DNA of 64,000 bases, taken from NCBI GenBank assembly GCA_905221115.1, contig CAJNBX010000002.1:62001-126000 (forward strand), in the 5' to 3' direction. The notes beneath the pieces were generated by a model. The model ran no database searches, was not told where the DNA came from, and saw only the letters and a program-made list of their open reading frames with translations. Shown here piece by piece: positions 48,153 to 56,141 of the stretch (its first letter is position 1; each line of letters begins with the position of its first letter). Source of the DNA: a bacterium (GTDB lineage Bacteria > Bacillota > Bacilli > Lactobacillales > Streptococcaceae). The translations under genes were made by a program, and so were the position numbers.

Positions 48153-49399
48153 TTTATCTGCTCATGCCCCAGTATGTGGCTCCGTACTTCTGAGATAAAA
48201 TAGAGAGACCCTGTAATGAATAACAAGTCCTTGGTATCGGCTCTTTCTTCAAAACTGCTGATAAATTCTCGGTAAGAGGGAATTACATGGTAACCTGTTA
48301 CATCTATCTCGTCCAGAGAACCTTGATAGTCAAAACCAGTCACCTCGAGTTCCACCTGAGGCAAATTCTCAGTCAGGTAACCCAACATTCCTTGATAATC
48401 CTTACGTTTCAAGGCTCCAAATAGGATTTGAGGACGATATCCTTCCTGCTCTTTTTCTTTGATAAACTCAACCAAGCGAATCAAGGCAGGGAGGTTATGG
48501 GCACCGTCCAAGTATATCTTCGGACGAATACGCTCCAAGCGACCAGCCCAATGGGTCTTCTCCAAAGCCTGTCTTACAACCTGCTCATCAACAACTTCCT
48601 TTCCTTCCCTCATAAAAAGAAGAAAAGTTTGTAGCGCCAAGGCCGCATTCTCCTGCTGATAAGCTCCTTCTAAACCTATTTTCAACTGTGAAAGGTTAAC
48701 CAAAGAGCTTGAAAAATTCCCATTCAGCATTGAAAAATCCTGACTTGCCTGATAAAGGTCAACAGCTAAAGAGTCTGCTTCTTTCTGACAGACAAGTCTA
48801 GCTTCTGGAGGCAATTTTGCAATCACTGCCTTTTTATCAGCCTTAAAAATACCAGCTTTCTGCTCTGCGATTGCTGCTATACTGTCACCCAGAGTCTCCT
48901 GATGGTCAAGTCCGATGGAGGTGATGACGGCAATCTCTCCAGTTACCACATTGGTCGTGTCAAGTAAGCCACCAATTCCCACTTCTAGTAAAACCAAGTC
49001 CACCTCTTGCTCTCTAAAATAAAGAAAAGCAATCAAGGTCAGCAATTCAAAAAAGGACAACTGATCATGGGTTTGCAAAAGCGTCTTTTCCATCTCCTTG
49101 ATCTGCTCAGCTAAACGGATAAAGTCTGCATCAGCTATTGGTTGTCCATTAATGCAGATTCGGTCATTGATGGAGACGATATGAGGGGAGGTAAAGGTCG
49201 CAACTTTTTTGCCATGTCCCATAAATAACTCCCTCATAAAAGCAATGGTAGATCCTTTCCCATTAGTCCCTGTTACGTGGATAATAGGGTAAGACCGCTC
49301 AGGATTTCCGAACAAATCCACCGCTTGCTGTATTCGGCCCAAACCTGACCTAAAATTCAAACCAATCCGACTATGGAGCCATTCTTCTACTTCAAACAT
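48149..49399 (-). CDS. folC: Folylpolyglutamate/dihydrofolate synthase
   Basis: 416 residues. P-loop GTNGKGSTIAFMRE (about 45-58), the Mur-ligase-type central domain, and a C-terminal domain. It adds glutamates to folates. Start at ATG 49399, because AAGGAG ends immediately against an earlier ATG (49405) but is six nt from this one. The lipoprotein gene follows, with overlap. Confidence 0.96.
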   Translation of the reverse strand: MFEVEEWLHSRIGLNFRSGLGRIQQAVDLFGNPERSYPIIHVTGTNGKGSTIAFMRELFMGHGKKVATFTSPHIVSINDRICINGQPIADADFIRLAEQIKEMEKTLLQTHDQLSFFELLTLIAFLYFREQEVDLVLLEVGIGGLLDTTNVVTGEIAVITSIGLDHQETLGDSIAAIAEQKAGIFKADKKAVIAKLPPEARLVCQKEADSLAVDLYQASQDFSMLNGNFSSSLVNLSQLKIGLEGAYQQENAALALQTFLLFMREGKEVVDEQVVRQALEKTHWAGRLERIRPKIYLDGAHNLPALIRLVEFIKEKEQEGYRPQILFGALKRKDYQGMLGYLTENLPQVELEVTGFDYQGSLDEIDVTGYHVIPSYREFISSFEERADTKDLLFITGSLYFISEVRSHILGHEQIN

Positions 49400-49461
49400 A
49401 TACATCTCCTTGACAAAAGTCTAATCAATTATCTAGCAAAATTCCGTAGATAACAAAAAAC

Positions 49462-49487
49462 GAGGTCAGGATTTTCGTCCCGACCTC
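49462..49487 (-). terminator. Terminator of the ireB-ruvX-DUF1292 transcript
   Basis: GAGGTCGGGA-CGAAAA-TCCTGACCTC followed by GTTTTTTG on the minus strand, with one G-U pair. It closes a 3' region that holds the five-unit hairpin array. Confidence 0.85.
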
Positions 49488-49510
49488 TTACCTGGTTAGC
49501 TAATAACTAG

Positions 49511-49757
49511 CTACTATGAATATTAACGTAGGGTAAAACATCCACTGAATGTGCCTGCGTTTCTAATTTCTAGGAGTTGGGCTGATACAGTCTCCCATAC
49601 TTACTTATGGTCTTTATTTTTAGCGTAAGGGTAAAAATGTTCACTGAACATACCAGCTCTTTTTTATTTCAAAGAGCTGGGCTAAAAACGTCCCCCGGAC
49701 GTTCCAACTCTTCCCAATTTCTGGGAGTTGGGGTGATACAGTCTCCCAGACTGTATC
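49511..49757 (-). repeat. Five-unit array of alternating hairpins, 3' of the DUF1292 gene
   Basis: Approximately 50-nt units, each with hairpin B then hairpin A in plus-strand order. A stems: GATACAGTCT/AGACTGTATC (49735-49757), AACGTCC/GGACGTT (49687-49703), ATGTTC/GAACAT (49637-49651), a half-lost GATACAGTCT copy (49583) and ACATCC/GAATGT (49538-49552). B stems: CCAACTC/GAGTTGG, CCAGCTCTTT/AAAGAGCTGG, CTTAC/GTAAG, a decayed copy and CTAC/GTAG. Pairing is kept while the sequence changes. A 3-nt loop, CCC or ACT in plus reading, is constant. Not recognised as a known element. Confidence 0.8.
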
Positions 49758-50061
49758 ACTCCTCCATAAAGCTATTGAAGACTTCTTCAATCATGTTCCA
49801 TTCGTCTTCTGAGTCTTCTGGGATTGGTTGCAATTCACCTTCTGTTCCATCTTCGTTTTCGATGAATGAGTAAGCTTGGATTTCAACTTGTCCGTCTTCG
49901 TCTTCTTCTGCGTTAACTGGTACTAGAAGAACATAGTTTTTACCAAATTCTTCTTTTCCGTCAATCGTCAAAAGGATTTCAAACAAGGTTTCATTTCCTT
50001 GCTCATCTACTAGTGTGATTAGTTCACGTTCTTCGTGCTCGTGGTTATGATCGTGTGACAT
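49756..50061 (-). CDS. DUF1292 family protein
   Basis: 101 residues, very acidic, starting with a His/Glu-rich [13 protein letters not shown] segment that could bind metal, then [21 protein letters not shown]. This YrzB-type protein ends the conserved ireB-ruvX-DUF1292 cluster. Function unknown. Its stop codon (TGA at 49758-49756) lies in the first hairpin of the downstream array. Confidence 0.88.
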   Translation of the reverse strand: MSHDHNHEHEERELITLVDEQGNETLFEILLTIDGKEEFGKNYVLLVPVNAEEDEDGQVEIQAYSFIENEDGTEGELQPIPEDSEDEWNMIEEVFNSFMEE

Positions 50062-50076
50062 AGCCTCTCCTTTATA

Positions 50077-50496
50077 TTAAAATTTTCTATCTAAATAATT
50101 TTGTAAAATCAGCTGAGCTGCTAATTTATCAATGACTTTCTTACGCTTGTTACGGCTGATATCTGCTTGTTCAATCAACATACGCTCTGCAGCCACTGTT
50201 GTCAAGCGTTCATCTTGATAGTCTACTGGTAAACCAAAAAGCTCTTCTAGCTTTGCTCCGTATACTTGACTAGCTTCCACGCGCGGTCCACTTGTATTGT
50301 TCATGTTTTTAGGCAAGCCCACTACAAATCGTTCCACCTTGTAAACATCAACCAATTCCTTAACGCGGTCGAAACCAAATTGACCTTGCTCCTCATTAAT
50401 TTGGATGATTTCAAGTCCTTGAGCTGTAAAACCAAGCGGATCGCTAATGGCTACCCCTACCGTTTTTGAACCGACGTCCAATCCCATAATTCTCAT
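50077..50496 (-). CDS. ruvX: RuvX/YqgF Holliday-junction resolvase-like nuclease
   Basis: 139 residues, RNase H fold: [18 protein letters not shown] at the start gives the first Asp; [17 protein letters not shown] and [14 protein letters not shown] follow. The family also processes the 5' end of pre-16S rRNA. It follows ireB by 3 nt and precedes the DUF1292 gene by 15 nt. Confidence 0.95.
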   Translation of the reverse strand: MRIMGLDVGSKTVGVAISDPLGFTAQGLEIIQINEEQGQFGFDRVKELVDVYKVERFVVGLPKNMNNTSGPRVEASQVYGAKLEELFGLPVDYQDERLTTVAAERMLIEQADISRNKRKKVIDKLAAQLILQNYLDRKF

Positions 50497-50499
50497 AGG

Positions 50500-50766
50500 T
50501 TATAGATCGACTCCTTGTCCTTTAAGGTAGTAGCGGACCAATTCCTCAACGATCTCATCACGCTCATACTTACGGATTTGATTTCGTGCATTATTATAAC
50601 GAGGAACGTAGGCAGGGTCTCCACTCAATACGTAACCTACGATTTGGTTGATTGGGTTGTAGCCCTTATCGTTCAACGAAGCATAGACATCTGTCAAAGT
50701 TTCGCTAATTTCTTTTTTATTGGAATCGTCCAATTTAAAACGTACTGTTTCTTCAGTAAATCCCAT
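50500..50766 (-). CDS. ireB: IreB family regulatory phosphoprotein (UPF0297)
   Basis: 88 residues, [20 protein letters not shown] with [20 protein letters not shown], diagnostic for IreB/YrzL. In enterococci it is phosphorylated by the PASTA kinase IreK (Thr near the N-terminus) and controls cell-wall stress; streptococcal function is less clear. First gene of the cluster. Confidence 0.93.
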
Positions 50767-50796
50767 TCTAACACCCTCTTTCCTTAGAATAGTACC

Positions 50797-50825
50797 ATTA
50801 TAGCATAATTCCTTACGTTCTACAA
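50797..50825 (-). promoter_or_regulatory. ireB operon promoter
   Basis: TTGTAG, 17 nt, TATAAT on the minus strand (-10 at 50802-50797), about 30 nt before the ireB start. Confidence 0.6.
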
Positions 50826-50852
50826 TTCAGGCAGTCTATTTATTTGGATTTT

Positions 50853-51422
50853 CTACTGTTCTGTCGCACCATTTGCCAATCTGTCTGAAATATATTTGCT
50901 TGGTTCATTTTTCAAAAGATTTTCCAAGCCAATATTCTTCAAATATTCCAACTGGGAAGCCTTTTTGACGTCCAAAACTTGAAAATCAAAACTAGTCGTT
51001 GTTTGAAGTTCTGTCGCACTCAATAGTTTAGTTTCAAGCTTAAATCCTGCTAATTTACGAGCTTCTATGATAGCCTCATCCTTCTCCTCTGCCTCGAGAA
51101 GAGCTTTTTGAGTTTCTTCCACTCCATGTTGGTCAATATAGGTCTTCAACTCATCAGAGACTGGACGCTTTTGTTGAATGCTTAAGCTCAAAAAAGTCTT
51201 GTCTTTGTATGTAATGGTTTGGGTTTGCTGGCTGCCATCATCTGACTTGGGCAAGACCAAAGTCTTGGTCACAACTGTATTCTTCTCAGCATTTTCAATA
51301 ACTGGCAATGCCGACTGAAGCGTATCCTTTTCTGTTTTTGTAGCTGGTCCAGTTTCTTTTTTCTGTCCGCAACCAACCAGGACAAAAAGGAAAGCTAGAC
51401 TAACAAGAACAATTTTTTTCAT
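50853..51422 (-). CDS. DUF1307/YehR-like lipoprotein
   Basis: 189 residues with a standard signal peptide: KK near the N-terminus, a hydrophobic stretch and the lipobox LVGCG (Cys18). The mature part is helix/strand mixed and resembles YehR-type lipoproteins of unknown function. Surface-anchored. The next gene upstream is spx. Confidence 0.8.
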   Translation of the reverse strand: MKKIVLVSLAFLFVLVGCGQKKETGPATKTEKDTLQSALPVIENAEKNTVVTKTLVLPKSDDGSQQTQTITYKDKTFLSLSIQQKRPVSDELKTYIDQHGVEETQKALLEAEEKDEAIIEARKLAGFKLETKLLSATELQTTTSFDFQVLDVKKASQLEYLKNIGLENLLKNEPSKYISDRLANGATEQ

Positions 51423-51456
51423 TTCTTTCTTCTTTCTTTTTGAAATTAAAATAAGA

Positions 51457-51473
51457 CTGGGAGTTGCTCCCAG
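51457..51473 (-). terminator. spx terminator
   Basis: CTGGGAG-CAA-CTCCCAG then TCTTATTTTAA on the minus strand, right after the spx stop. Confidence 0.75.
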
Positions 51474-51482
51474 CCTTGATGT

Positions 51483-51881
51483 TTATAGAGCTGCACGCAA
51501 ACGTGCTTCTGCATTTTCTACATTACGGACAGAGCGTGGTAGGAAGGCACGAATATCGTCTTCCTTGTAGCCAACTTGCAGGCGTTTTTCATCTACAAGG
51601 ATTGGGCTCTTTAAAATTCTCGGTGTTTCCATAATCAGATTGAGGACTTCATTGACACTCAAATCTTCAATATCCACTCCAAGGGCTTTGGCATAGCGAT
51701 TTTTAGACGAAACGATGCTGGCTATTCCGTTATCTGTTTTGGTTAGAATATCCAGTAATTCTTCTCTCGTAATTCCTTCTTTACCAAGGTTTTGTTCTTT
51801 ATAACTTAACTGGTGGGCATTGAGCCAGGTTTTTGCTTTTTTACAGCTAGTACAACTTGAGACTGTATAAATTTTAATCAT
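51483..51881 (-). CDS. spx: Spx-family transcriptional regulator
   Basis: 132 residues of the ArsC-like thioredoxin fold with the redox switch CTSC (Cys10-Cys13). Spx binds the alpha subunit of RNA polymerase under thiol or oxidative stress. Streptococci have two paralogues (SpxA1, SpxA2) that also affect competence; which this is was not resolved. Extended -10 TGGTATAAT (51928-51923). Confidence 0.92.
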   Translation of the reverse strand: MIKIYTVSSCTSCKKAKTWLNAHQLSYKEQNLGKEGITREELLDILTKTDNGIASIVSSKNRYAKALGVDIEDLSVNEVLNLIMETPRILKSPILVDEKRLQVGYKEDDIRAFLPRSVRNVENAEARLRAAL

Positions 51882-52016
51882 GTACCTACCCCTTTCGCTA
51901 CATGTTACTATCAGTTTAGTCTATTATACCATAAAAAACATCCGACTTGCGACCTATTTTTAAATTTTTTTAACTTTTTTCGTCATTTTCGTACTTTTTT
52001 CTTGACAAAATGAAAT

Positions 52017-54677
52017 TTACAGCCATTCTTGATATTTCTTGATATAAATTTTTTTCACAATTGTCACGCTAATCATATACAAAATAATGATGAAAAGTAA
52101 AAAGATGAAATAAATCGATTTTAAAGGAGTTAGATGAAGTAGGATTGCGAGTGGACTGTAGGGAAGGAAGGTCACAAAGGCTGCAGCCAATAAGGTTGTC
52201 ACAAGGACTAGCCAAGCTGGACGACTTTGTAAAAAGGGAATTTTGGCTGAACGCAACATATGAATAACCATGGTCTGTGACCACATAGACTCGATAAACC
52301 AACCTGTCTGAAACAAGACAATAAATCCTACGGCAGACTCCGCTCCATGGACATAGGCTTGACCTGTTGTCATGGGTACAATGATAAAATAGAGAAAAAT
52401 AAAGGTCAAAATATCAAAGGCAGAAGAGATAGGTCCTATCCAAATCATGAAACGTGTGATGGACTTAGCTTCCCATATATGCGGATTTCTCAAAAAATCT
52501 TTGTCCACCTTGTCAAAAGGCAAGGCAATACAAGACAAATCATAGACTAGATTTAGGATAATCAAATGGACTGGTGCCATTGGTAAAAATGGCAAAAAGA
52601 TTCCAGAGACCAATAGGGATAAGATATTTCCAAAATTAGAACTCACTGTCATTTTGATATATTTAGTCATATTGGCATAGACCTTACGCCCTTCAACAAG
52701 TCCTTTTTCCAGCACCATGAGATCCTTATCAAGTAGGATAACATCAGCTGTTTCTTTGGCAATATCTACTGCTGTATCAACAGAAATCCCCACATCTGCA
52801 ACTTTCATAGAAGGAGCATCATTGATCCCATCTCCCATATAGCCAACAGCATGACCATTAGCCTTAAATTGTAAAATAATCCTCGCTTTTTGGTCAGGTG
52901 AAAGTTTGGCAAAGACTGTTACCTCCTCCACGGCTTGAGCCAATTCTTGATCACTCATCTGATCAATTTCAGATCCTAACAGCATCTGATTGATATCCAA
53001 ACCAACCTTTTCACAGACTGCTTGGGTAACTTTTTCGTTGTCTCCCGTCAAAATCTTTGTTTGAACCCCATGTTCTAACAGAGCCTTAATTGCTGGTGCT
53101 GCAGATGGTTTAGGAGGATCTAGGAAGGCTAAATAACCAGTTAGAATCATATCCCCTTCATCATCAACTGTATAGGCATGGCCTTCCCTCAAACCTGACT
53201 TATAGGCCACTCCCAAGACACGCAAACCTTGTTGATTTAGTTGTCGAACTTCTGCTAAAATTTCTTCTCTAATAGCATCTGTCAAGGGAGTAATCACTCC
53301 TTGATATTCCGCATAACTAGAAATCGTCAACATTTCCTCTAGGGCACCCTTGGTTACCAAACTAACAACTTCGTGTTCATCCTTAACGATAACACTCATA
53401 CGTCTACGTTCAAAATCAAAGGGAAGCTCATCTATTTTTTGAAAAGTTTGAGCCAGATTTTGCAAGAGGGTGTGTTCTTTGGCTTCCTTTTCAGTCCGTT
53501 TGATGATGGCTCTGTCCATCAAATTTTTCAAGCCCGTTTGAAAATAAGAATTGAGATAAGCTCGTCTCAAGACAGTCAAATCCAAGCGTCCGTGGATGTC
53601 CAAGGGATATTCAAGGACAATTTCGTCTTGGGTTAGAGTTCCTGTCTTATCTGTACACAAAATATCAATCGCCCCTAAGTCCTGTATGGCATTGAGTTTC
53701 TTGATAACTACTTTTTCCTTGGCCATAATGATGGAGCCCTTTGCTAGACTGGCCGTGATAATCATAGGAAGCATCTCAGGTGTCAATCCAACACCAACAC
53801 TCAAAGCAAATACGCCAGCTTCTAACCAATCTCCATCTGTTAAACCATTGGACAAGAAAACGATGGGCACCATGACCAGCATCAAACGAATCAAGAGCCA
53901 CGAAATACTATTCATCTCCCGTTCAAACGAAGTAGGTTCATCATAGGTGTTCAAAGTCTGCTCAATGGCCCCCATCATGGTATCATCACCAACTGCTAAA
54001 ACCACGGCCTTGGCACTACCAGATAAGACATTGGTTCCCATAAAGGCGAGCGCTTCTGCTTCTAGCAGACTATCAGATTGTTGAACTGTTGCCTTGGTCA
54101 AGGCCAATTTTTCAACCGATTCACTTTCACCTGTCAAGCCAGACTGTTGTACAAAGAAATCACGCGACTCAAATAAAAGAAGATCTGCTGGAATCATATC
54201 TCCAGCGCTTAATTTAACCACGTCACCCACTACCAAATCATCGATAGGCACTTCTTGAATTTCTCCTTGACGAATGACAGTCGCTGTGTTGACAATCATT
54301 TTTGATAGATTGGTCGCAGCCTTATCACTACGGAGTTCTTGGACAAAGCGTATGCCACCAGAAATGAGGACTAGGACAACGATGATAATAGAAGTCGTCG
54401 GATCCTCTTGACCTGGTTTTGCCAACCAGACATTGGTCACCAAGGAAATCACGGCGATGACCAGTAAGATGATCGTAAAAGGATTGATAATGGATTCGTA
54501 AATCTTTTTGAGGATACTGTCTTCTTGACCCTTTGTGATGGTATTTTCACCATATAGGTCACGATTTTTCTCCACCTGCTCCTCAGTCAAGCCTGTTAGA
54601 CTTGTCTTATAAAAAGAGAGAGTTTCGTTTAAAGATGTATGAATAGCTGTTGCTAATCTTTCTTTTGTAGTTTTCAT
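52017..54677 (-). CDS. mgtA: Magnesium-translocating P-type ATPase
   Basis: 886 residues of the P3B (MgtA/MgtB) type. TGES actuator (LTGESESVEKL, about 180), phosphorylation site CTDKTGTLT (about 345), KGALEEM ATP site and GDGINDAPSMKVADVGIS hinge are all present, with ten membrane segments. It imports Mg2+ when this is scarce. The M-box and leader below support Mg2+ control. Not the Mn2+/Ca2+-type paralogue, whose gene is under yybP-ykoY control in pneumococcus. Confidence 0.95.
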   Translation of the reverse strand: MKTTKERLATAIHTSLNETLSFYKTSLTGLTEEQVEKNRDLYGENTITKGQEDSILKKIYESIINPFTIILLVIAVISLVTNVWLAKPGQEDPTTSIIIVVLVLISGGIRFVQELRSDKAATNLSKMIVNTATVIRQGEIQEVPIDDLVVGDVVKLSAGDMIPADLLLFESRDFFVQQSGLTGESESVEKLALTKATVQQSDSLLEAEALAFMGTNVLSGSAKAVVLAVGDDTMMGAIEQTLNTYDEPTSFEREMNSISWLLIRLMLVMVPIVFLSNGLTDGDWLEAGVFALSVGVGLTPEMLPMIITASLAKGSIIMAKEKVVIKKLNAIQDLGAIDILCTDKTGTLTQDEIVLEYPLDIHGRLDLTVLRRAYLNSYFQTGLKNLMDRAIIKRTEKEAKEHTLLQNLAQTFQKIDELPFDFERRRMSVIVKDEHEVVSLVTKGALEEMLTISSYAEYQGVITPLTDAIREEILAEVRQLNQQGLRVLGVAYKSGLREGHAYTVDDEGDMILTGYLAFLDPPKPSAAPAIKALLEHGVQTKILTGDNEKVTQAVCEKVGLDINQMLLGSEIDQMSDQELAQAVEEVTVFAKLSPDQKARIILQFKANGHAVGYMGDGINDAPSMKVADVGISVDTAVDIAKETADVILLDKDLMVLEKGLVEGRKVYANMTKYIKMTVSSNFGNILSLLVSGIFLPFLPMAPVHLIILNLVYDLSCIALPFDKVDKDFLRNPHIWEAKSITRFMIWIGPISSAFDILTFIFLYFIIVPMTTGQAYVHGAESAVGFIVLFQTGWFIESMWSQTMVIHMLRSAKIPFLQSRPAWLVLVTTLLAAAFVTFLPYSPLAILLHLTPLKSIYFIFLLFIIILYMISVTIVKKIYIKKYQEWL

Positions 54678-54691
54678 TGGTTTCTCCTATC

Positions 54692-54773
54692 TGTATGAAT
54701 GATGTGTTTCATACACAGAGACCAATCACTTTATAAGGGCAGAACGACACAAATCAGCGATTGGCTGTGTATG
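54692..54773 (-). promoter_or_regulatory. Competing hairpins in the mgtA leader
   Basis: Hairpin 1 pairs CATACACAG (54773-54765) with CTGTGTATG (54718-54710), and CCAATCGCT (54764-54756) with AGTGATTGG (54730-54722): 18 bp around the end of the leader ORF. Hairpin 2 pairs TGTATGAA (54715-54708) with TTCATACA (54699-54692), three nt before the mgtA ribosome site. Both use the same strand, so they exclude each other. Confidence 0.7.
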
Positions 54774-54802
54774 TGCGGTTCCGGATGATCGTCAATTTGC
54801 AT
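54731..54802 (-). CDS. mgtA leader peptide (23 aa)
   Basis: 23 codons from ATG 54802, MQIDDHPEPHIH to a TAA at 54731. The ribosome site AAAGGAGA lies 6 nt upstream, better than that of many genes here. It sits between the M-box terminator and mgtA. The acidic/proline cluster D4-D5-H6-P7-E8-P9 recalls enterobacterial MgtL, whose similar cluster destabilises the ribosome at low Mg2+. That functional parallel is inference; the ORF and site are seen directly. Confidence 0.65.
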   Translation of the reverse strand: MQIDDHPEPHIHSQSLICVVLPL

Positions 54803-54836
54803 CGTTTATCTCCTTTCTTTGATTTAAACAGTAGAA

Positions 54837-54861
54837 AATCCCACCATAAAATGGCAGGATT
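54837..54861 (-). terminator. M-box riboswitch terminator
   Basis: ATCCTGCCA-TTTTA-TGGTGGGAT (one mismatch, G-U pairs) followed by TTTTCT on the minus strand, between the aptamer and the leader ORF. Confidence 0.7.
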
Positions 54862-54889
54862 AAAAAACTAATTATCTGTTTTTCGTTCA

Positions 54890-55028
54890 AGCTTTAACTC
54901 CATAGGGCAATGTAATGAGCTTAGTCTTGGCCTTCGCGACCAGGACTGTTGACCAACGAGTAGTGTCTCCACTGCTTTGCGGTAGTCATCCGTATCCCTA
55001 TGGTAGCCTCACCTACCGTTTTCGTCTT
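54890..55028 (-). promoter_or_regulatory. M-box (ykoK) magnesium riboswitch
   Basis: On the minus strand GGTAGGTGAGGCTACCATAG opens the aptamer and CCCTATGGAGTTAAAGC closes it; CCATAGGG and CCCTATGG form the P1-type helix. The internal GATGACTACCGC and GGTCAACAG stretches match the M-box pattern. High Mg2+ would favour the terminator and shut mgtA down. Confidence 0.85.
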
Positions 55029-55030
55029 TC

Positions 55031-55059
55031 AGTATAAACCTTTAAAATTTAAAAGTCAA
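55031..55059 (-). promoter_or_regulatory. mgtA promoter
   Basis: TTGACT (55059-55054), 17 nt, TATACT (55036-55031); transcription starts at the first helix of the M-box. Confidence 0.75.
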
Positions 55060-55079
55060 TCATTTGAGTTGTTTAACTC

Positions 55080-56141
55080 TTAAATAACTATCAACTCTTT
55101 TGGAGCTAAGGTCAACAATTCACAACCTGTCTCTGTAATCAGGATATCATCCTCGATACGAACGCCATATTTGCCTTCGATATAGATACCTGGTTCATCG
55201 GTCAAGGCCATACCCGCCTTAATAGTTTCTGTAGAAGTCTGGCTAAAGTAAGGTTCTTCATGGATGTCCAGTCCAATACCGTGACCAATACCGTGTGTAA
55301 AGTAGTCGCCATAGCCTGCTTCGATGATAATATCACGAGGAATTTTATCAAAGTCTCGGAAACCTAATCCTGCCTTAGCCTGGTCAATCAAGGCTTGGTT
55401 GGCTTTAAAAACCGTATTGTAAATCTCTGCTTGCTCGTCGCTAACATGCCCTAGATAGATAGTCCGTGTCATATCACTGACATAGTGGTCATAAAGGCAA
55501 CCGAAGTCCATTGTAATGGCTTCTCCTAGCTCCACTGGTTTGTGCATAGGATGGGCATGGGGTTTAGAAGAATTGATACCGCTAGCTAGAATCGTATCAA
55601 AAGATAAGCCAGATGCTCCCAACTCACGCATGCGGAAGTCAAGGAAGTTGGCAATCTCAATTTCAGTCTTTCCTGGCTTAATAAAGTCAAGCGCATCGCG
55701 GAAAGCTTGGTCTGAGATAGAACAAGCCTTGCGAATAGCTGCAATCTCCGCTTCATCCTTAATCATTCGAAGACCTTCGACAAACTGAGTTTGTGGAAGC
55801 AAGTCAATTCCTTCAAAGGCGGCCTGCATACGATGATAATAAGAAACTGAAATCTCATCTTCAAAACCGATTCGATACAAGCCCATGTCCTTAACAATTC
55901 CTGCAATGACAGCCAATTCATCGCGATCTGCTACGATTTCAAACCCACTGGTTTCTTGCTTGGCTGCAATGATATAGCGAGAGTCTGTCACCAAGACCTG
56001 ACGGTCACGGCTGATAAAGACTGTTCCGTTTGAGCCCCAAAAACCAGTCAAATAATAGACGTTTTTAAGGTTATTGATGATGATACCATCTAGTTCTTTT
56101 TCTTGCATTTTATCTAGAAATGCTTGTACGCGTTTATTCAT
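55080..56141 (-). CDS. Xaa-Pro peptidase, M24 family
   Basis: 353 residues. A creatinase-like N-terminal domain (about 1-125) and a pita-bread M24B domain with [16 protein letters not shown] (two Asp metal ligands), [15 protein letters not shown] (His) and two later Glu ligands ([16 protein letters not shown]). Either aminopeptidase P or prolidase-like. It overlaps the uvrA stop by 8 nt. Confidence 0.9.
   Translation of the reverse strand: MNKRVQAFLDKMQEKELDGIIINNLKNVYYLTGFWGSNGTVFISRDRQVLVTDSRYIIAAKQETSGFEIVADRDELAVIAGIVKDMGLYRIGFEDEISVSYYHRMQAAFEGIDLLPQTQFVEGLRMIKDEAEIAAIRKACSISDQAFRDALDFIKPGKTEIEIANFLDFRMRELGASGLSFDTILASGINSSKPHAHPMHKPVELGEAITMDFGCLYDHYVSDMTRTIYLGHVSDEQAEIYNTVFKANQALIDQAKAGLGFRDFDKIPRDIIIEAGYGDYFTHGIGHGIGLDIHEEPYFSQTSTETIKAGMALTDEPGIYIEGKYGVRIEDDILITETGCELLTLAPKELIVI

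Noticed and set aside
49511..49757. CRISPR array or integron attC cassette array
   Set aside because: Units have no constant repeat with variable spacers, no cas genes or integrase are near, and the similarity lies in structure rather than sequence.
49607..49873. 88-codon plus-strand frame across the hairpin array
   Set aside because: Made of the inverted repeats and the antisense of the DUF1292 gene; no ribosome site.
54890..55028. yybP-ykoY (Mn2+) riboswitch before the P-type ATPase
   Set aside because: The GGTGAGGCTACC core and the CCATAGGG/CCCTATGG closing helix match the M-box, not the Mn2+ element.
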